Origin: Drosophila pseudoobscura
Lineage: Eukaryota; Arthropoda; Insecta; Diptera; Drosophilidae
Length of the DNA: 64,000 bases
Direction: 5' to 3'
Assembly (NCBI RefSeq): GCF_009870125.1
Contig: NC_046683.1
Location: 14,641,001 to 14,705,000, forward strand
Shown here in pieces: positions 34,845-48,570 of this stretch. A model generated the notes under the pieces. It ran no database searches and had not been told where the DNA came from. It was given only the letters and a program-made list of their open reading frames with translations. The translations under genes were made by a program, and so were the position numbers. The stretch's first letter is position 1; every line of letters begins with the position of its first letter.

Positions 34845-37800
34845 ACAAGATTTTAACTTAAAAGAAATGATCTGCATCAAGAACGATGGATGCTGGATTT
34901 GGATTTTTTCCGCTTAAGAGAGTTTTCGGTGCTCACACCATCCATCCCTAGGTACAGTCATCACTTCCTTGATGGCGCTGTTTCTACTGCTCCTTCCTGT
35001 CGTTCGCTCTTTCGCACATTTGCTGCTGTTTCCTTTTCAGTTTTTGTTTCTGTCTCTGGCCCTGGCTCTGTTTCTCTTTTGTCGTGTTCTGAGCTCTGTT
35101 TCAAGTTTAATTCAAATGGCATTTCAAAATACTTTTTATTTGTTTTTATTGTCTTTTATTTTGCTCTCCGTCCACCTCCATCTCCACCTCCACCTCGGCC
35201 ATCTACGAGTATGTACCTTCCCACCTTCTACTCTTTCTCTCTCTTTTGGCAGCAAACGAGATTTGTGGCAATGTGTGTGTGTGTTCGTTTGTTTGTTTGT
35301 TTGTGTGGCTTTTGTGGCGTCCCTGGCGTGGTGCGGTATTCCCACAGTTTTCAATTTTTGGCGATTTGTTGCGGCACTTAACGGTTGTTTGTTAGCTGTC
35401 ATTGTTGTTGCTGATGAAGCGCCTTTTGCCTCTATCTTCTCTCCTTCCTGTGTTTCAGTATTTCTTCAATACCCAGTAATCACAGGGTACCCAGGGCATA
35501 CACCCTGTGGCATGCAACATTTTTGAATATTTTATTTCTTTTGTTCAGAATTAAGAAACAATTCTCTGTTTTTTCCCAATGAAATTAGTCTTGAAAATCA
35601 TATTTTCTTCTGATTTCGATAGTGTTTCAAGTAGTGGGTATCCATTAGTCGCTTTTGTCGTACTTGTTTTTTGGGTTTTGTTGTTTTTGTTTTTGTTTTT
35701 GTTGATTTCGCGAATCTCCCAAGACGGACGTGAAATTTCGGGCAAATTGTTTGGGCCGAGCCAGCAAAAGGGGTTGCCCACAATCCACATCCGTTTGTCC
35801 CAAGTCCACGTCCTTCCATCCCGCATCCGCTAAAACTTACTTGGCTCTTGCTTAAATACGAATTTGCCTAAATCAACAAAGAGCAGAGAAACGAAACAAG
35901 GTTGGAGAATCTGCGAATCAGAGACACCGAAGGGAGCTGCGGAGAGGCAAAAGTTCTCATTTGGCTCGTCTTCTTTGCATTCGCAAAGTAAAAAGATACA
36001 AAATTTCATTGTAGTACATCATATTGTCTCGTCTATTTGCATATCTTGCGCGTGGCTTTATAGCCCAAAACTTGAGACATATGTACGAGTATACACATAG
36101 ATATATATACACATAGCGAGTGGGAGGAGAGCACAGAAAACAGGTTCATTTGGCTCACGTTTTTGAACTTTTAGCGATTGATCGCTGTTGATGTTGCTGT
36201 TGCTGGCACGAGAGAAATACAGTAGACTGCAAGGTTTGGTACTTAAATGTTCAAAGTTTCAATAAGATTGAGGACTACTCATATGATCTCCTTACCTTTA
36301 CCTCTTTCTTGAATTCTAGTATAAAGTGAGCATTTGTTTTCTTAGGCTACCCAGAGATTACCCCGAGATTCGAATAATTACACTTAGATTTTAACATTTA
36401 AACCTACCAATACATAAACATGCATGTATAAAAAGAAAGTTTTTTCACTTCAATTTTATCATATTTTAAATAAATATATTTCATATTGAAACAAAATATA
36501 TTCCGTAAAAAATTGAATAAATAACATTTGTTTTAAAGTGTTTTATTTTTAGACTAAATACTAATAAATACTATGCATCTTTTCTCTGAGTGTAGGTTAG
36601 AAAATGTCGAATATTTACCATTGATTTGGATATACATCTGCTAATGTATCAGATACCGCGTCGTAGAGTTCTTTCACCGACTTTAAATATCATAAACCAC
36701 GGCTATAAATTGCCACTCGGACTCTGTTGACTGCTTGTTCGTGGCATTAGCCCCTGCCCCATTTGAAGCTTCGTTGTGCCACATTCCGGCTGAGATTTGA
36801 ACTATTCCCGAGACACATAGTCTCGTACTCTCGTACTCTCGAACTCGTGCTACTCGTAGTTCTGGCTGTCGACTGAGTAATGTGCAAATTTTCCGCAGAG
36901 ACAGCAGAAAGTGCTGTTCGGCCAGTTGAAAATCATGAAGTAATCAACTTAAAGTGAAACTTTTCAACAAACTTTGAGAGCCGCAGAGCCACAGAACGGA
37001 CAAAGATGCGCAGATACACAGATACACAGCTACAGAGACGCACAGATACTGTCAGATACAGAGATACATGGGCGCAGATACAAACTTGCCTATAATTGAG
37101 CAATTTACACCACAACAAGATGGATGCGGGATGAAGGGATGGAGGGATGAAGTGCCAGGGTCCGTCCGAATGGCGAATCTAGTAGAAAAGTTTGCCTCGA
37201 GCCATCAAACAGTGCTGGAATGTGATAAAAATGCTGAGATTATGTAACCGAAATACTTTTAAATCGAAATCGAGCAATATAAATTCATGGCTTAGACACT
37301 TGAAAATGCCAACGATGGGTGGGCCATGGGCCCACGAATGAGGACTGTGGTCTGTTCCCAGTCCCAGTTCGGTTTGGGGCTTGGGTTGTTTGGCTATTGG
37401 GGAAATGGGAAATGAAATATTGTGAACACACGCAGAGAGACCCAGGGCACACACACACACAGATAAAGAGAGAGAGCGAGAACGAGTAGGGGAGACACTG
37501 GCACAGACACAGACACAATTGGGAGCGAGAGCTGAGTTTGGCATTTTTTGGTTGGGATCTAAACAATATTTTATACTTATGTGGGTAAAAATATTTATTA
37601 GTTTGTTGTTTCGCATCCCTCTTCCGCGTTCCCCTTCCCGTTACCGTTCCCAAAATGCAGTCGTCGCCCATTTGGAATCATCTTTACGAGTTCGTATATG
37701 ATGCCTGCTCTGGCATTTACATTAACGTTTACATGAGAAGTATCTTAAATCGATGGCATGCCAGCGAATGCCATTAAAAGGCAAATGAATGCGTTGCAAG

Positions 37801-39628
37801 CCCCGATCAGATCGCAGATCAGAATCTGAGGGGATCTGCGCTCCGTTAGCGGCACCTCAAATAGAGGGAGAGATGGAGGAAGGAGGAGATCCAGATGCAG
37901 ATGGAGATGGAACAGATGCGAAGTATTTCCGAATAAATTTGTACATTTATTAATTACGCACTCAAATTGACGGACTGGAGAATTTAATCTGCCTAAGTGA
38001 CTCCCCGCCGGAGGCCCGCGACTGTGGCTGTTTAACCCTGATGCGCCGACGCGGGATCTTTTTGCCGCCCACACGAAAATGACGGCGACAGTCGAATTGT
38101 TCCACAATAAACCCAGCCTGCGATCAATCAAGGCAACGCTGTTTGGGCTGATCCATCAATCAAACGTTTGAGGAATTTTCTTAATGAATTGCCTGTTTTA
38201 TTTTAATGGTTTTTTTTTGCTTTTATTATTCATTCATTTTTTGTCATTAAACTAATAATCAATTACATCTGACGCCATCAATCATGCCATAATACGCAGA
38301 AATTTTAAGCAATTGATAAAATTGTACTTTTATGAAAAAATTCTTTGCGATAAATCCCTTTAATGCTCTATTTAACATTATATAAATGGTAATCTATTCG
38401 GGAAAATACTCATTTGGAACACCGTGATTCAAGCAGCAACACATCGATCATTTTTCAATGGATTTTTAAACTAAATTAGACGTAATAAAAACGAATGAAA
38501 CCCAAAAGGTTGAATTAGGAAACGAGTCATCAATCAACAATCAATCAATGCCGAAACAGAATGGAATGGAATTATTATGGGAAGGATGATATCTTATTCA
38601 TTGATGGCGTGTATTTTCCCCAAATTAGATGTGTCCATTCGAGGAACAATAGATAAAAGAGGGACACACTGTTCTCATTGTTCTCTCTTATAGAGAAATC
38701 ATGCTGCTGTCAAATCAGAAACAGAACCATAAATACTTTCCACAGCATATGAATGGCAGATGAAGAAGTCCTTTGGTCAGGTCTGACGTGTGTCTGGCAT
38801 TTATCGCACACCCCACTCGAGGGTTAAACAATTAGGGGAATGTCGGAATGAGGAGAGGATGCTGCCCGCCTACGCGGCTGCAGTCCCCGAATCGATGACC
38901 AACACAAACCAACAGACCAACAGCAGAAAAGAACCAAACCAAAGCCAGAGAGACTGAAGAAGGCAATGAAGATGGGCCATGTCGATAGCAGTGTGGAACG
39001 ATGCCGGTGACGGTGACGGTGACGATGATGCGGCTGGTCAATGAACCATGTCGATGGCTGACTCGACGCGACTTGGATGGGCGACCCTGCATCTGGGCCT
39101 GACACACTTCGCGCCTGCCATGCCGCCAGGCGGCGCAACAAACAAACAGTCCAGTCCAGTCCAGTCCGACAAACAAACGAAGTAAACAGGGCAGGCAGGG
39201 CAGAGGGAGCAGGGAACAGGAACAGGTCCGAAGGATTCGACAATCCCAAATGCTGTCAAAATCACAAAGGCATCGTGACGCCCCACAAACAGAAACAGAA
39301 GACTTCTTATTTTGGGTGGCAAGAGGGTGTGCTGGACCGATGGAGCGATGGCATTTTTTTTTTTTGGTGTTGGAACAGCCTTAGGGGACGGAGGCGGTGG
39401 AGGCGGTGGAGGCGGCGGAGGGTCCCCAGGCACTGCCAAATCATTGCCTTTGACGGGTGAGAGAAAGAGAAGTTTATTACGTGTATTCTTTGGCTCCACC
39501 CATGTTGCCCTTTTCTTCTCCTTTAATTTTTTTTGTGAAGCGGGGATGGGGGAAGAGCTTTGCACATTTTTCATCTTTAGTGCCAAAAGGCTTCACTCGA
39601 GTGGTCGGTCGTCAGCTCTTTTCGGGGG
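34845..39628. other. Intergenic spacer, no gene recognised
   Basis: 4.8 kb between cuticle genes. It is AT-rich with scattered pentamer and hexamer repeats: ACAGAT at about 37,010-37,080, GGTGAC at about 39,004-39,024 and GGAGGC at about 39,388-39,420. A lone TATAAAT at 36704-36710 has no convincing coding frame behind it. Regulatory DNA for the cuticle genes is likely here (inference). Confidence 0.6.
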
Positions 39629-39637
39629 TATATATAA
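39629..39637 (+). promoter_or_regulatory. TATA box of the second cuticle gene
   Basis: TATATATAA, 60 bases before the ATG. This places transcription start near 39,663. Confidence 0.8.
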
Positions 39638-39696
39638 GGCCCCGGTCGGACTTCACTGCCACACAATCAATTACAACATTTTGAAGTCTCAACGAC

Positions 39697-40953
39697 ATGT
39701 TCTCGGCTCAAAGGATCTATCCAGTCGACCAGAGCCTGAAGCTCTGCTGCCTGATGGGGCTTCTGGTGGTCCTCCTCCTAAGTCCCGTTGATGCACGCCA
39801 TACCCGACGACCCAGGCGTACAACCACGCCCCGAACTCCGCGGCCCACAACGCAGGTGCCGGAGCTAGTGCCGGACCGACATCACCATCTGCACCACTGG
39901 CCGCCACTGGTGGCTCCACCCCATACCCCTTCAGTGGCCCCTATACCCCAACATCCGGCCACAGCAGAGCCAATGCCCCAGCTGGTGGACAGCTTCGATC
40001 AGCGCTCAGTGGACGGACAATACGAGTTCAGGTAAGAGCAACAATATTGTGCTTTCAAGGAATATACTCGTACTCCACTCTCAGTGCTGGGAAATAGTTG
40101 AAGTGCGCTTATTAATATCGACTTCCTAAACGGTTGAATATTTCACAAAGTTACACTCTTCAAATCATCAAAGTGTATTATTAGAAAAGTTCAGTTTGTG
40201 ATCCCCTTCACAAGCCCAAAAGGTACTCCCAAGTAACGGCTAACCCTCTCCCATCCCATCCCTGCAGATACCAATTGGATAATGGAAACACCCGCTACGA
40301 ACGGGCCTACTGGCTGCCAGTGGGCGAGAAGCTGGTGCTGGCCCGGAAGGGCTACTACTCGTTCCCGCTGCCGAACCGACAGTTCTCCACCGTCTTCTAC
40401 AGGGCCGATCATCTGGGCTATCATGTGGATATGAGTAAGTCCATGCCTCGGCTCCAACTTGGTCTTCTTGTGTGTGACGATGCGTTAAATTTTATGCCCC
40501 AAAAACGCAGACACATTATCCGGGAAGCAGCCGTTGTTGCCACGCAACCTTGAAGTGCCTCAGGCGGGGGCACGGACTGAAGCAGGAGCAGCTAAACGAA
40601 ATTCAATAAGCATGCCAGAGCGTAACGACCAGGAGCAGGAGCCACAGGACCAGGGCCAAGAGGTTGAGCTGCTTGCAACTGGAGTCAGAGTTGACTCTGG
40701 CAAGGACGAGGAGGAGGGTCCAACCGAGCTGGCTCCAAATGTATGTGTTCCCCTAAACGTTGCACGCCACATTCCATAGAATTTCCATTCGCATTCCCCC
40801 CTTTCGCCCCAGGCACTAAACCAAGTCGAAACCGAAACCGAACCATCAACTGTGGCCAACGACATTTTGGCAACTGAAGCAGCAGTCGACAACCATGATG
40901 ATGATGCTGATGCTGATGATGATCAAAAGCCTGATGGAGGCGACTCTAACTAA
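39697..40953 (+). CDS. Cuticle protein with R&R chitin-binding domain (second of three)
   Basis: join(39697..40031, 40268..40434, 40511..40740, 40813..40953), 290 aa. It has a hydrophobic signal segment (LCCLMGLLVVLLLSPVDA), a Pro/Thr/His-rich N-terminal part (RRTTTPRTPRPTTQVP), then the R&R region DGQYEFRYQLDNGNTRYERA, GEKLVLARKGYYSFPLPNRQ and FSTVFYRADHLGYHVDM, and a long acidic Gln/Glu/Asp-rich tail. The 72-base last intron (AAT|GTATGT to CGCCCCAG) is chosen because the frame beyond it stays open and acidic for 47 codons. Reading through instead would stop at 40779. Its first (phase 2) and second (phase 1) introns match the first cuticle gene. Role: secreted cuticle component, inferred from the family. 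Confidence 0.87.
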
Positions 40954-43780
40954 AGGCCTCGCCAGAGAAGGAGGATGCTCGTCCTGTGGCATATGCAGGA
41001 ACAGCAACACCAACCCACACTTGGCGCTCCACTTGCTGCAAAATCAAATTGAAAACAATTGTTGCTGCGCCCCCAGAGACCCGAGTCCGACACAGTTGAG
41101 TGGCCCTGTTCCAAAGTATTTCTCCCCTGGAGCGGCACAAGTCATCCTGAATGGGAAATGTGTCTAACTTCTCAACTTACAGCCACATCTGCATCTTCAT
41201 CTCTATCATTCATCTCTAGACACATATATATAATATATTTATAACACCTTTTTTTTTTGCCAGCTCTTAAAAGAATATACAAAAAATATATATATAAATT
41301 AAAATTCGAAGACACAGTCAATCTGAAAGAGTATCCAAATCGTTCGACCTATCACACATTGCTTGTCATTTAATTTAAATCTTCTCTGCCTCTACAACCA
41401 GGGAGAGTAATATCTTCAAGTCTTTAGTTTTCCTGTGAAGAACTCTCAAATTCCAAGGACTCGAGCTCTTCTAAGTCACCTACTTAGTAGTGTAATTTGA
41501 TTGGGCGATTGCTATTTAAATTTGACAAATCCATTGATACTCGATATCCTTCACTTGTGCCCACACACTTTGCATACCTCAAAGAGCCTCAGTCTTTGGC
41601 TCAGTTGTAGCCCCTATAATTACATCATGTTCAGAGAAAGGAGACAGACACCCGCCCACAGATCTGTTTAATCAATTTCAAATAGTTTCGAGGTGTCACA
41701 GACATCTACTGGAGGGCGGTGCCTGCCCCAATTTGATGGCCAAAAGATGAGACATTATGAGGCGACTGACAAAAACACATTTGTGCCTCAATCTGCCGGC
41801 TGCCAGCTGGCTTTTGTCCTGGTCTTGCTGCTCTGTTTCTTCGTTGCCAGGTTGCCAGGTTGCCTGGTTACTGCTGTGTTGCTGGTTTCAATTTAAATGG
41901 TTTCTGTAAGAACGCCCGAATTGGGTGGGTGGCCCGTTATGTAAACAGGCGGTGGCGATGCCAAGAGATTTGTCGGCGGCAAATCGGTGAGCATTCATAA
42001 AACTCCCAACTCAAGCTGCAGCTCCAGCTCCAGCTCTGTCTCCATCTTTTTCACCATCCTTCCGCCGGTTGCATGTAAGACATGGCTGCTTACCTTCGCA
42101 CACAAATGCATGCACACACACACGCGCATCGACATCCACACATATGCTCGTAAAATGCAGGACCTAGAGGACCGGGAGTGGGACAGAAGAACGACCAGAG
42201 TCTAGGGCAGGATAACTGCAGCTATTCATTTCGCTACTAATCCAATGCGGGCCAGGGATTCCTTTTCGCTGCCATCATCTCCCCGTTGCCCCCCCCCCCT
42301 CCCCTTTTTGTGTGTGTATTTACGAGTCAGCCATGCCCATTTAATGAATGGCAAGACCAGGAGGTCCTGCCGGCGACTGAGTGTGAATGAATTGAGTGTG
42401 CAAATGGCTGAATGAATGGACGAATGTGAATGCGAATCCGAATACGAATGCGAATCCCAATGCGGGCAGGAGTCAACCCAAAGGTGCTTTGTTGGTGGCT
42501 CTAATTGCGGCTCTGCTCTGGCCAGAGTTGTCGCCGTGCTCTGATCCAGCCAGGGTTGGACCCCTTTTGGCTGCTGCACCATCTATTCTTCCCAGAAATG
42601 ATCGCTAGCTCTTGGTTGATAGGTTGAAAATAGTGATTTTCCCCAATAGTTTCCTCCCTTGGGTATCCACCGGTCGACACCATCTCCGTGACCATCTCCG
42701 CCCATCGTCTGTCACGCTGTCATCTCCAATTCCTACCTAACCTTGGCTGCAGTTTTCCTTTTCTTTTTTGGCTCCGGTCTCTCAGTTTTTTCTTTCTTTT
42801 TGTACTCGTATTTTTGTATTTTATGTTCCGTGCCTGCATCAAAGTTGTTTGCCCCACACGAAGCTCCAGCAAAGCCCGGGCCACAGAATGGGAGGAAAAT
42901 CTACTGGCAATGGCAATGACTGCGATTCGAATTGGGAATGAAGATTGAATAGACTTTGCACTGGATTCACTCTTCATTTTTGCAGGAACTTTCACTTGAG
43001 CTTCTCCTCTTTTCGGCGGCATTAGCATTTTTCGAATGGCTCCGACCTCTCAACTCCCAGGGATCCCTCAAAAGTTCCACTCACCCAAAAATGCTAAAGT
43101 GAAGGATTAGATTGATGAATGCACGAGCCCAAAACAGCGTATGTTTCACATTTCCATCGAGAGGATACCCCCCTCTCATGTGGGGGGGGGGGGGGGGGAG
43201 GAAGGAGTCATGTCTGCCCCCGCCCCCGCCCCGCCTGTCACTTGAGGCTTGAGTGCCGAATCTCGATTTTGATTTGAACACTTGTGGCTATTTATACGAG
43301 CAAAGAGCCGTTCGGGTCATCGATGACCCTTGTCCACTTGATTACTTATGTAAATGTTTATGGGGCGGGGGTGGTTCAAAAGTGCACACAACCGCCTGAC
43401 CCTTGGCCCCATCATCATTTGGCTATTTGCGCAAATTAATTTATCTTCATCGGGCACCCAAAAGCAGAGCCAGCAAACAACACACATATGTAGCATAGCA
43501 TACTCGTTAGCAGACACCTTACGATGAAGCCCCCAGAGAGAGATCCGACCCATGTCTGGCTTCGGCTTCCTCTCTTCATAAATAAATAAATAAGGAAATA
43601 AATAAGTAAATTGAGTAATGGCCATAATTGACGTGTCCGATAAAAAATTCAAAGCGCCGACACACAAATTGAATGCCAGCCAGCCTTTCAACCACAAATG
43701 GAATGGATCCCACTGTGAAGAGCGTCGGACGTGCGATTAGCCCCCGATCCAAATCCAAGCCAAACAACAAATAAAAAACA
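40954..43780. other. Intergenic spacer
   Basis: 3'UTR of the second cuticle gene and spacer. It contains a C-tract (42289-42304), a GAATGC/GAATCC repeat (about 42,425-42,465) and an uninterrupted 17-base G-run (43182-43198). No gene recognised. Confidence 0.6.
43182..43198. repeat. Poly-G tract
   Basis: About 17 uninterrupted G residues, unusual length for Drosophila unique DNA. Prone to sequencing-length error. Confidence 0.8.
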
Positions 43781-44504
43781 AACGAGGGGCAACGCTGTGA
43801 GTTGCTGCGGTGACCGCAACTCTACATCTATACCCGATACTGAGTCAGTATGGCGTGCCAGAGAGACATAAAATTATTATTATAATAATTTTTATTTTTA
43901 TTGTGTAATTATTATTTTCGATTTTTTTTTGAATAATTATTAATATAATTATTATTCTTGATTTTTATTGCATAATTATTATTTTGGATTTTTATTGAAT
44001 AACTATTATTCTTGATTTTTATTGAATAATTATTATTTTTGATTTTTATTGAATAATTATTATTATAATTATTATTTTAAATTTTTATTGAATAATTATT
44101 ATTTTTGATTTTTATTGTATAATTATTATTATAATTATTATTCTGTATTTTTATTGTATATTTATTGACAAATTATTATTTTTTGATTTTTATTGTATAA
44201 TTATTATTCTTGATTTTTATTGAATAATTATTATTTTTGGATAAAAAAATGTATAATATAATTATTGAGATATCACAGAAGTTCGGATATAAAATGTCGT
44301 TGCTCTAGCAACTCTTTGAGCACTAGGCGCTGATAGGGACGGACAGACAGACAGGGCTCAATGGACTCGGCTTTTGATGCTGATCAAGAATATATATACT
44401 TTATGGGGTGGGAAGGAACCGTTCCTTCTGGACGTTACACACATCCATTTTCACCTCAAATCGAATATACCCGTAAACTCATTTTGAGTATCGGGTGTAA
44501 AAAA
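43781..44504 (+). mobile_element. DINE-1/mini-me (Helitron-like) element, copy 1, with internal tandem array
   Basis: The head (43781-43870) has the hairpins TGCGGTGACCGCA (43806-43818) and ATACTGAGTCAGTAT (43837-43851). An AT-rich tandem array occupies 43871-44266. The tail carries the GGGACGGACAGACAGACAGG motif ((GTCY)n proto-microsatellite read in reverse), then GATCAAGAATATATATAC ((TA)n proto-microsatellite) and a 3' hairpin (ACTCATTTTGAGT) ending in CGGGTGTAAAA. These are hallmarks of DINE-1/mini-me non-autonomous Helitron relatives (established). No coding capacity. It shares head and tail with copy 2 at 61231. Exact ends are estimated from where the two copies stop matching. Confidence 0.8.
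43871..44266. repeat. AT-rich tandem array inside element copy 1
   Basis: About ten degenerate 38/39-bp units built from GAATAATTATTATTATAATT and CTTGATTTTTATT. Same monomer family as the array at 61735, but with ATTATT where the other has ATTGTT. It replaces about 240 bp of unique sequence present in copy 2. Confidence 0.85.
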
Positions 44505-47500
44505 CAAACGTTGACCCATTGCAGGATAGTGAATGCCGCTGAGTGAATGACTTGAGTCTGCGGGACTTCGTCTGCGTCTGCGAGTGCGAGTGCTGCGTGT
44601 GTGAGTGACTGCGGCATTTTCCAGATTTATATCGGGGGTATCAAACCACACACACAATACAATAAAAAGCAAAGAACAACAACAACAACGACAACGAAAT
44701 ACTCGTACCCATACCACAAAAATAAGCCACAAAGCAAGGCAAAACTAAAAACGGCTAAGACATTTGTGGGTTTTTAGTAAGCTGGGCACATACTCAAACC
44801 ATCCTCCTCCAGACGGGTCAATGGGGGCCGTTGCTACTGCACGGGGTAGCGGTAGCGGTAGGGGTAGGGGTAGGGGTAGGAGCGTGTGTATTTTTCAGTC
44901 TGCGCCTCAAATTTCGGGGGCAAACACTCCACTCTCTACACTGAAGTAAAGCCGATTACTAAGTATGAACATAATCTTTAAAATAATCGTTCAAGGTATA
45001 TGCACACATACATATGTACATCATCATCAAAAGCAGAGTCAATATTGCTAATATTCGTATGCAATCTAGGCGCTATATCTCTACGCTTGATACTGTTATG
45101 AATGAAAAATATATAAACAAAAATAGTCGCATAGTTCTTTATTTTCTGTAGATAATTTTGGAACCTTTAAGATTAACAATACGATTTTCATAACTTTTTG
45201 AATGAATTATTTAAATATTATTTTTTGGGAAAATATTTTTAGATATTACCCAGAATTTATTTTGTTATTTTCTGTATTACATGTGTACCGTAGGTATGCG
45301 TAGGTATTTGTATATCCAGATATATGCGGTTTCCATAGGTACAGCTGCTAAAGTACGTGCCGCAGGAGCCCCCAACAATATTTTCGCCCAGTGTATGAGT
45401 ACAACCCTCTCTCTGGCATATGGTAACACCCACATACCGACCAGGGCTCCAACAGTGAGGCGGAGTAATAAAGAGAGTGAGAGGGCGAGAAAGCCACAGA
45501 GGGAGGGGAAGAGGAAGAGGGACCTACATATGTATGTATTTATGATTATGCATGGTACTGTTAGGCAAAGCATAAACATTTCCTATTTCAGTTTATCAAA
45601 AACAAGACTCATCTAATCTTGAGATTAATAATGCGGCTCTGCGTAAATTTCAATTGTAACCGGGCACACAGATACACACCAGCACAGAGATACACAGACA
45701 TACCTCACAGAAGCACACACACACACTGGGAGTGTGAGTAAGTCGACGGGGTGGTCCCTTTTTGGGGGGAGGTTGGGTGCTGTGTGTAAAAATGTAGATT
45801 TAATGGAGACCTCAGCTGCAATTCGGACTTGGTCAGCAATGCCGGTCGTCCGAGAGGGGGGCCTGGAGGGGGCCAACGGGCAGTGGAATGGCGGCATGCA
45901 TGCCTTGGTGCATGCCCCTTTTTACGTTTAGCATTTTATTGACTTGGATTAGTTGTGTGTGTGTGTGTAGCTCTGTTTTTGGGGCCTCGGTGCGGTGTGG
46001 TAAAGTCCAGTCTGGCATCCGCAAGATACATATTAGTGGGGCAATGCACATGCTGCATTCTTGCAACATTTGACCACGCATGCCCCTCGGTGGAAATATC
46101 TCCATACTTTCGGTAATTGCGAATTGCGAATCTCGTCCTGGCTTAGCCGCTTAATAAATTTATGCAAATTGAGAGATACATTTGTGTCTGCCTCTATGGC
46201 GGGTAGATCTATCTGTATATATTAGGATTTACCCTAAAATTGGAAAATTTTATTGAAATACTGAAACACACATGTTTTTTTTTTGCATTCCGAATCCCGT
46301 TAGAAGTTGTGCTCTTACATACAGATGCGTGTCTATGGATAAGTAGTGTATATCTTTATCTCTGTCAAGTTTACCCCTATTCCTGCTCGCTTCCCTCTCC
46401 TCCTCCCCTTCCCCCCTTAACTTTGCTCGAGCACTCAACATGCGGATTTTATAATTTATGCAAGACACCAAACAAACTCTGCTTAAGTCTTACAAATTGT
46501 TTTGAGATGCTCGGCATATCATATAAAAAATAAAAACAAAAAAAAACAAAAAAAAACCAAGCCAAAAACAGCAACGCCACCAGCAAATCTGTATCTGTAT
46601 CTCAGTTTTGAAGAGCACCGCAAAAAGACGCCGAGAGAGTGAGAGAGAGCGAGAGACGTGATTTGATGGGAATTATTCCATTGCCGAGACAGTCGGAATC
46701 AGAGCCAGAGACAGAGCGCCGGCAACAGGCAGGCAACAGACAGTCAAAGCCACAAAAAAAAGAAGAGAAAAAACTGTGCAAAGTGCTCCAGACCAAAGGT
46801 AGTACTCTTCAGTGGGGCAAGGCCAAGGGGACAGGGGACAAGGGGGTGGGTGCCTACCCAGTGGGGTCTACAGCAAGTTGTATCTCGGGATGTCATGTCA
46901 CGTAGGCAGCAGGCAGCAGGCAGCGGGCAGGCATCGCTACATGGACCATTCATACAAATTTTGTTTATAAGCCACTTTTGTACATTATTTGTGTGTAACT
47001 TGGCTCGTACCCATTTTCCCTCGCTTCCCCTGCCACCAGCAACCGGCCACACCGCGCTCTTCTGGCCGTTCTGTTCCGTGTGTTTATCTCCAGATGTATC
47101 TGTATCTTTATCTGTGTGCGTGCGATTTCTTCTTCTTCTCTGCCATGCGATTTTTTTGGGGGCAATTCATTCGCGCTGCCGCTGCCGCTGCCTCCGCTGC
47201 CGTGTTTGTTGTTGCGGATTCACTTGCGCGCAATCGACAGTGTCCGTCTGTCGACAGTGGTTTAAGGCGCCAAAAAACCCTTCCAAATTATCCCTGCATT
47301 AAGAATCGTCTAGGATCTGAAAGACTATAACATCTTGAGGAATGAAAGGTGCATCTGGTATCCATTATCCTGTGTAGTTTTATTGAACTTTTATCCCAAA
47401 GATATCCCAATAAAACACATTTCTGTTGGTGTGTCTATGAAGTGTTTTAGTGCTCCAATCAATACAAATATTTTTGTATTTATTTATTTATTGGTTCTGG

Positions 47501-48570
47501 CTAATGCAAATGCAACAGCTTTTCCATATTTATTACGATTGGATCTAGCAAGTAGATCAAAAACATATATCAAATGTGGGAAGATATGTGGTATGGGTGT
47601 GTGAAGTGTAGGAAGAGTATTCTTGGGACTACGAAGTTTATTATCGTCTTGAATAAGACGTGCCTACTTTTAAATGCTTGAATTGGGTGATCTTATTTGA
47701 TCAATATATATTCAGATCGATCCAGAAATCTATCGCCTACACTGAATATTGTATCGTAACTATTTGTTATTTGGTTTCCAAGTGTAAGTGTGAAAGCTGT
47801 CCGTTATGGCAGGTTATTTTAGAAGTCTTTTCTAGGTCTCGTCCCACTGTTCGCCTGGGTATGTGCTGAAAGCCGAGGCACGTCGTCAACTCAATGCTGA
47901 GAACACAACACAAAAACCAAGACACCTCCAAAGTAAGGCAGGCAGTTCGGCTCGGCTACCCCTGCTGCAGTTTGTGCTCCTCCAATGCTGCTGTTGCTGG
48001 GGAGCCAAGAGCAGCATCAGCACCATGGGAGCACCAGGAGGATGCAGTAATCTGCCCGAAAATAACCAATGCACAGCGGCAACCTGGGGGTAATGACAAA
48101 CAGCACTGTTGTTCCAGCCATTTAGCATCCAGGGACAAGCTGCCCTGCCAGACAGAGCGCCAAGAACTGCTTCCTGTCACGACTGCCCAGCGGCCTTCTT
48201 GGCCATTTTCCTTGTTGGCTGTTGATTCCCCCTCGGACATTGTCTTTGTCATCGACATACAAAACAAATGACCTTGCTGATGAGTCTGCTTCTCCCACAC
48301 CCCACACCCCACATGCCGCATGCCACCTTCGCATCTCCTTCAGATGGTACACATGGCTGGGTAGGGCGCAACAAGTTTGGCAAACATTTTGTCACTTTTT
48401 GTACATATTTTAATTTGGGCATTGGACTGGCACTGTCTTTTGTTTCGTTGGAATGAATGCTTTGTCACTTCCAGAGATAAAATACGTTTAAAAATAAATC
48501 AGCTTATGCCAGGATGTTGCCACTTTGCCAGGTTTAGCAAGAGCGTTTTTGTGGCATTTCTGTTTCTGTG

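Noticed and set aside
36704..36710. TATAAAT as promoter of an extra gene
   Set aside because: The first downstream ATG (about 36,871) opens only 25 codons and no splice path to a longer frame is evident.
40741..40779. Unspliced C-terminus of the second cuticle protein ending at 40779
   Set aside because: A good donor (GTATGT) and acceptor (CCCCAG) define a 72-base intron, after which an acidic frame continues to 40953. The read-through remains a possible minor form.
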